The notes beneath the pieces are model-generated. The model did no database searches. It had not been told where the DNA came from and worked only from the letters and a program-made list of their open reading frames with translations. A stretch of DNA of 23,879 nt from NCBI GenBank assembly GCA_023436685.1, contig JAEZIL010000029.1, positions 1-23,879 of the forward strand. The letters are read 5' to 3'. The position numbers and the translations under genes are program-made. Numbering within the stretch: the stretch's first letter is position 1; every line of letters begins with the position of its first letter. This document shows positions 22,168 through 23,879 of this stretch, in pieces. This DNA comes from Bacteroidota bacterium (GTDB lineage Bacteria; Bacteroidota; Bacteroidia; Chitinophagales; Chitinophagaceae).

Positions 22168-23256
22168 CTAGTTTTTAGCTGGTATTACAGCTTTATAAAC
22201 ATTAACATTCCCATCTAAATGGTAGGTAATATTACCCCCCATAAGTTGTACGGCATCTTTCACATTGTGCAAGCTCAAAGTGGTACGATGTACTTCATGC
22301 CTTTTGTCTCCACTTTCAAACACGTCCCTTATATACGATTCAGGTAAACCTGTACTATTCTCTTTTAACTCCAGGGTAATACTATTTGCATTAGCATTAA
22401 TATTCAGGTCAACAAAATTATTGCTGGTGCCGGTTGTATAATTCTTAAATGCATTGCCCAGCAAATTATTTATAACAATGTTCAATACCAGCTCGCTTGA
22501 GTTTACGGGCTCATTTTGGCTAATGCTTTTGGTAAAGGTTACGCCGTTAATAGATGCTTCAATGTCGTAAATATCTTCTATGTCCGTCATCACGTCTTTT
22601 ATCCATAGTGGCTTAACTTCCATACCGTCAGTGTTCAGCCTATGATAATCGTGAGTATTTTTAATGAAACTATCTAACTGTAGCATAGATTGGCTAACCA
22701 TATCCAATAACTCTGTTACTTCAGGGGTAACATTCTCTGTAGTTTTGGCTATTTCTACTAAGCTGATTACACTAAGAATAGGATCACGAAGGCCGTGGGT
22801 AATACTGTAAGCAAATTCATCCAAGGCGTTGTATGCATTCTGCAATTCTTCATTTTTCTTCAACAGTAAAGAATGCGTCATGTAATGTTTGCATCCTTCT
22901 TCTATAGCTACCCTTAACTCTTGCTCTTCCCAAGGCTTTTTAATGTATCTGTAAACGTTACCTTTATTAATAGCCCCAATTACCGATTCCACATCAGTAT
23001 ACCCGGTGATAAGCATTCTTACAGGCTTAGGATATAGCTTGCGTACTTGTTCTAAAAATTCAATTCCTGTGGTTTCAGGCATGCGCTGATCTGTCAGCAC
23101 TACTTTTATATCAGGGTGATGTTCTAAAATATCCATAGCTGCCTTAGCGCTCTGTGCTACCAAAACAGTATAGTTATGGCGAAATGTAGCCTTAAAACTA
23201 TTCAGGTTATTTTCTTCGTCATCAACGTAAAGGACTTTGATGGGATTACTTTGCAT
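22168..23256 (-). CDS. Receiver-histidine kinase hybrid with degenerate ATPase
   Basis: 362 residues. Receiver domain at 1-120: acidic pair Asp12-Asp13, phospho-Asp56 in VLTDQRMP and Lys107 in KKPW. A coiled linker (about 128-145) leads to a HisKA-like helix with His154 in YSITHGLRDPI. The C-terminal HATPase_c shows an N-box-like NIVINNLLGNAFKN (259-272). The DNGxG box is ENSTGL (299-304), changed at its first Asp and its first Gly. The GLGL nucleotide-lid box is missing, with TTLSL (325-329) in its place. It may bind ATP poorly and act as a phosphatase or scaffold. No membrane segment, so cytoplasmic. Upstream promoter not clear. Domain order confident. Confidence 0.85.
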   Translation of the reverse strand: MQSNPIKVLYVDDEENNLNSFKATFRHNYTVLVAQSAKAAMDILEHHPDIKVVLTDQRMPETTGIEFLEQVRKLYPKPVRMLITGYTDVESVIGAINKGNVYRYIKKPWEEQELRVAIEEGCKHYMTHSLLLKKNEELQNAYNALDEFAYSITHGLRDPILSVISLVEIAKTTENVTPEVTELLDMVSQSMLQLDSFIKNTHDYHRLNTDGMEVKPLWIKDVMTDIEDIYDIEASINGVTFTKSISQNEPVNSSELVLNIVINNLLGNAFKNYTTGTSNNFVDLNINANANSITLELKENSTGLPESYIRDVFESGDKRHEVHRTTLSLHNVKDAVQLMGGNITYHLDGNVNVYKAVIPAKN

Positions 23257-23327
23257 GACCTGGGAGGGATATTTTAATAAAGTTAAAAAATATTATACTA
23301 GTCTTTGAATTCATTCCTACCGTTTTT

Positions 23328-23879
23328 TCACCCCTTTTTATTTGCTTTATCCATTTGCTCATGATAATAATTCGACATATCTCTTACCAGCCGTTTATAG
23401 GAAAAATTTTCTGTAGCATGTATTGCCCCTCTTTGTCCGAAATTTTTTCGCTGTTCGGGGTTATCAATTAACCTGATAAGTGCGGATGCAAGGCTTTCCT
23501 TATCGCCAGGCTCGGTAATGTAACCAGTTTCGCCTTGTATTACGATGTCGCTAACCCCTCCAACATTAGTGGAAACCACAGGGCGCGAAGCTGCCTGCGC
23601 CTCAATAAGAGATAATGGTGTACCCTCGTTGTGCGATGTAAGAACAACAATATCAAGCCCTGCCAAAACCTCATCTACATTCTCTTGCCACGAGATACAA
23701 GTGGCAGTGGCCAGCTTCTTATCAACCGGATAGTACGAATATGCTATATTATGGCTCTGGAACTCCTTTTCCATATTCGGCCGCATATCACCATCGCCTA
23801 CTACCAGGAATTTTATTTTTTTACTGGTTTCAGCTAACACCATCGCCGCAGCCTCAACAAATAGCGAGTGGTTCTTAAT
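23328..23879 (-). CDS. GT4-family glycosyltransferase, C-terminal domain (partial)
   Basis: The frame is open to the window edge; the last 36 bases add 12 codons (IKNHSLFVEAAA) upstream of an internal Met, so the real start is outside. What is seen is the second Rossmann domain of a GT-B enzyme: FLVVGDGDMRPNMEKE, VLTSHNEGTPLSLIEAQAASRPVVSTNVGG (the EGTPLSLIEA pattern carrying the sugar-nucleotide Glu) and ETGYITEPGDKESLASAL. It transfers a sugar from a nucleotide donor, with acceptor unknown. It is a candidate for the polysaccharide pathway but is far from the operon. Confidence 0.93.
   Translation of the reverse strand: MKNHSLFVEAAAMVLAETSKKIKFLVVGDGDMRPNMEKEFQSHNIAYSYYPVDKKLATATCISWQENVDEVLAGLDIVVLTSHNEGTPLSLIEAQAASRPVVSTNVGGVSDIVIQGETGYITEPGDKESLASALIRLIDNPEQRKNFGQRGAIHATENFSYKRLVRDMSNYYHEQMDKANKKG

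Noticed and set aside
1..23879. Insertion sequences, prophage or CRISPR arrays
   Set aside because: No transposase, integrase, capsid or Cas pattern and no spaced direct-repeat array were seen; all genes look chromosomal.

Overview
This window looks like chromosomal DNA of a Bacteroidetes bacterium, most likely a Chitinophagaceae/Sphingobacteriia-type organism. Several promoters fit the Bacteroidetes pattern (TTTG or TTG, about 19-20 bases, then TAnnTTTG). There are many small lipoproteins with a Cys lipobox. Threonine dehydrogenase is of the SDR type, and DUF421, DUF3606 and LuxE-type proteins resemble those of that phylum. The assignment is by pattern recognition, not by a search. No insertion sequence, prophage or CRISPR array is visible.

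Layout. 1-2778 (all minus strand): a sirtuin cut by the window edge, L-threonine 3-dehydrogenase, and the carbamoyl-phosphate synthase small subunit. 2779-3126: an AT-rich gene-free gap with two DnaA-box 9-mers and a 14-bp imperfect inverted repeat. 3127-4697: a lipoprotein, a DinB-fold protein and an exported rhodanese. 4698-9106: a radical SAM protein with an unusual Cys spacing, and a tetR / HMA-like / MFS efflux operon with a palindromic operator candidate. 9313-16618: a tightly packed seven-gene plus-strand operon with Wzz-like, Wzx-like and Wzy-like membrane proteins, followed by a nucleotidyltransferase, a cobalamin-type radical SAM protein, a SAM methyltransferase and a membrane-anchored deaminase. 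16619-18908: two lipoproteins, an exported arylsulfotransferase-like protein and a DUF3606 protein. 18939-20256: thioredoxin, a YetF/DUF421 protein with a zinc ribbon, and tRNA-Leu(CAG) with its own promoter and terminator. 20271-23879: a LuxE-like acyl-protein synthetase, a lipoprotein, a two-gene signalling pair (REC-kinase hybrid plus stand-alone receiver), and a glycosyltransferase cut by the window edge.

How the genes work together. The most interesting unit is the 9313-16618 operon. Its first three genes have the form of a Wzx/Wzy surface-polysaccharide assembly system. No glycosyltransferase, tyrosine kinase or outer-membrane exporter lies within it. The last four genes form a nucleotidyltransferase / radical SAM / methyltransferase / deaminase cassette whose substrate cannot be read from sequence. 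I infer that it makes or decorates a precursor for the flippase, possibly nucleotide- or lipid-linked. This is the best candidate for an undescribed system here. The nearby arylsulfotransferase-like protein and the GT4 glycosyltransferase could contribute but are not in the same transcription unit.
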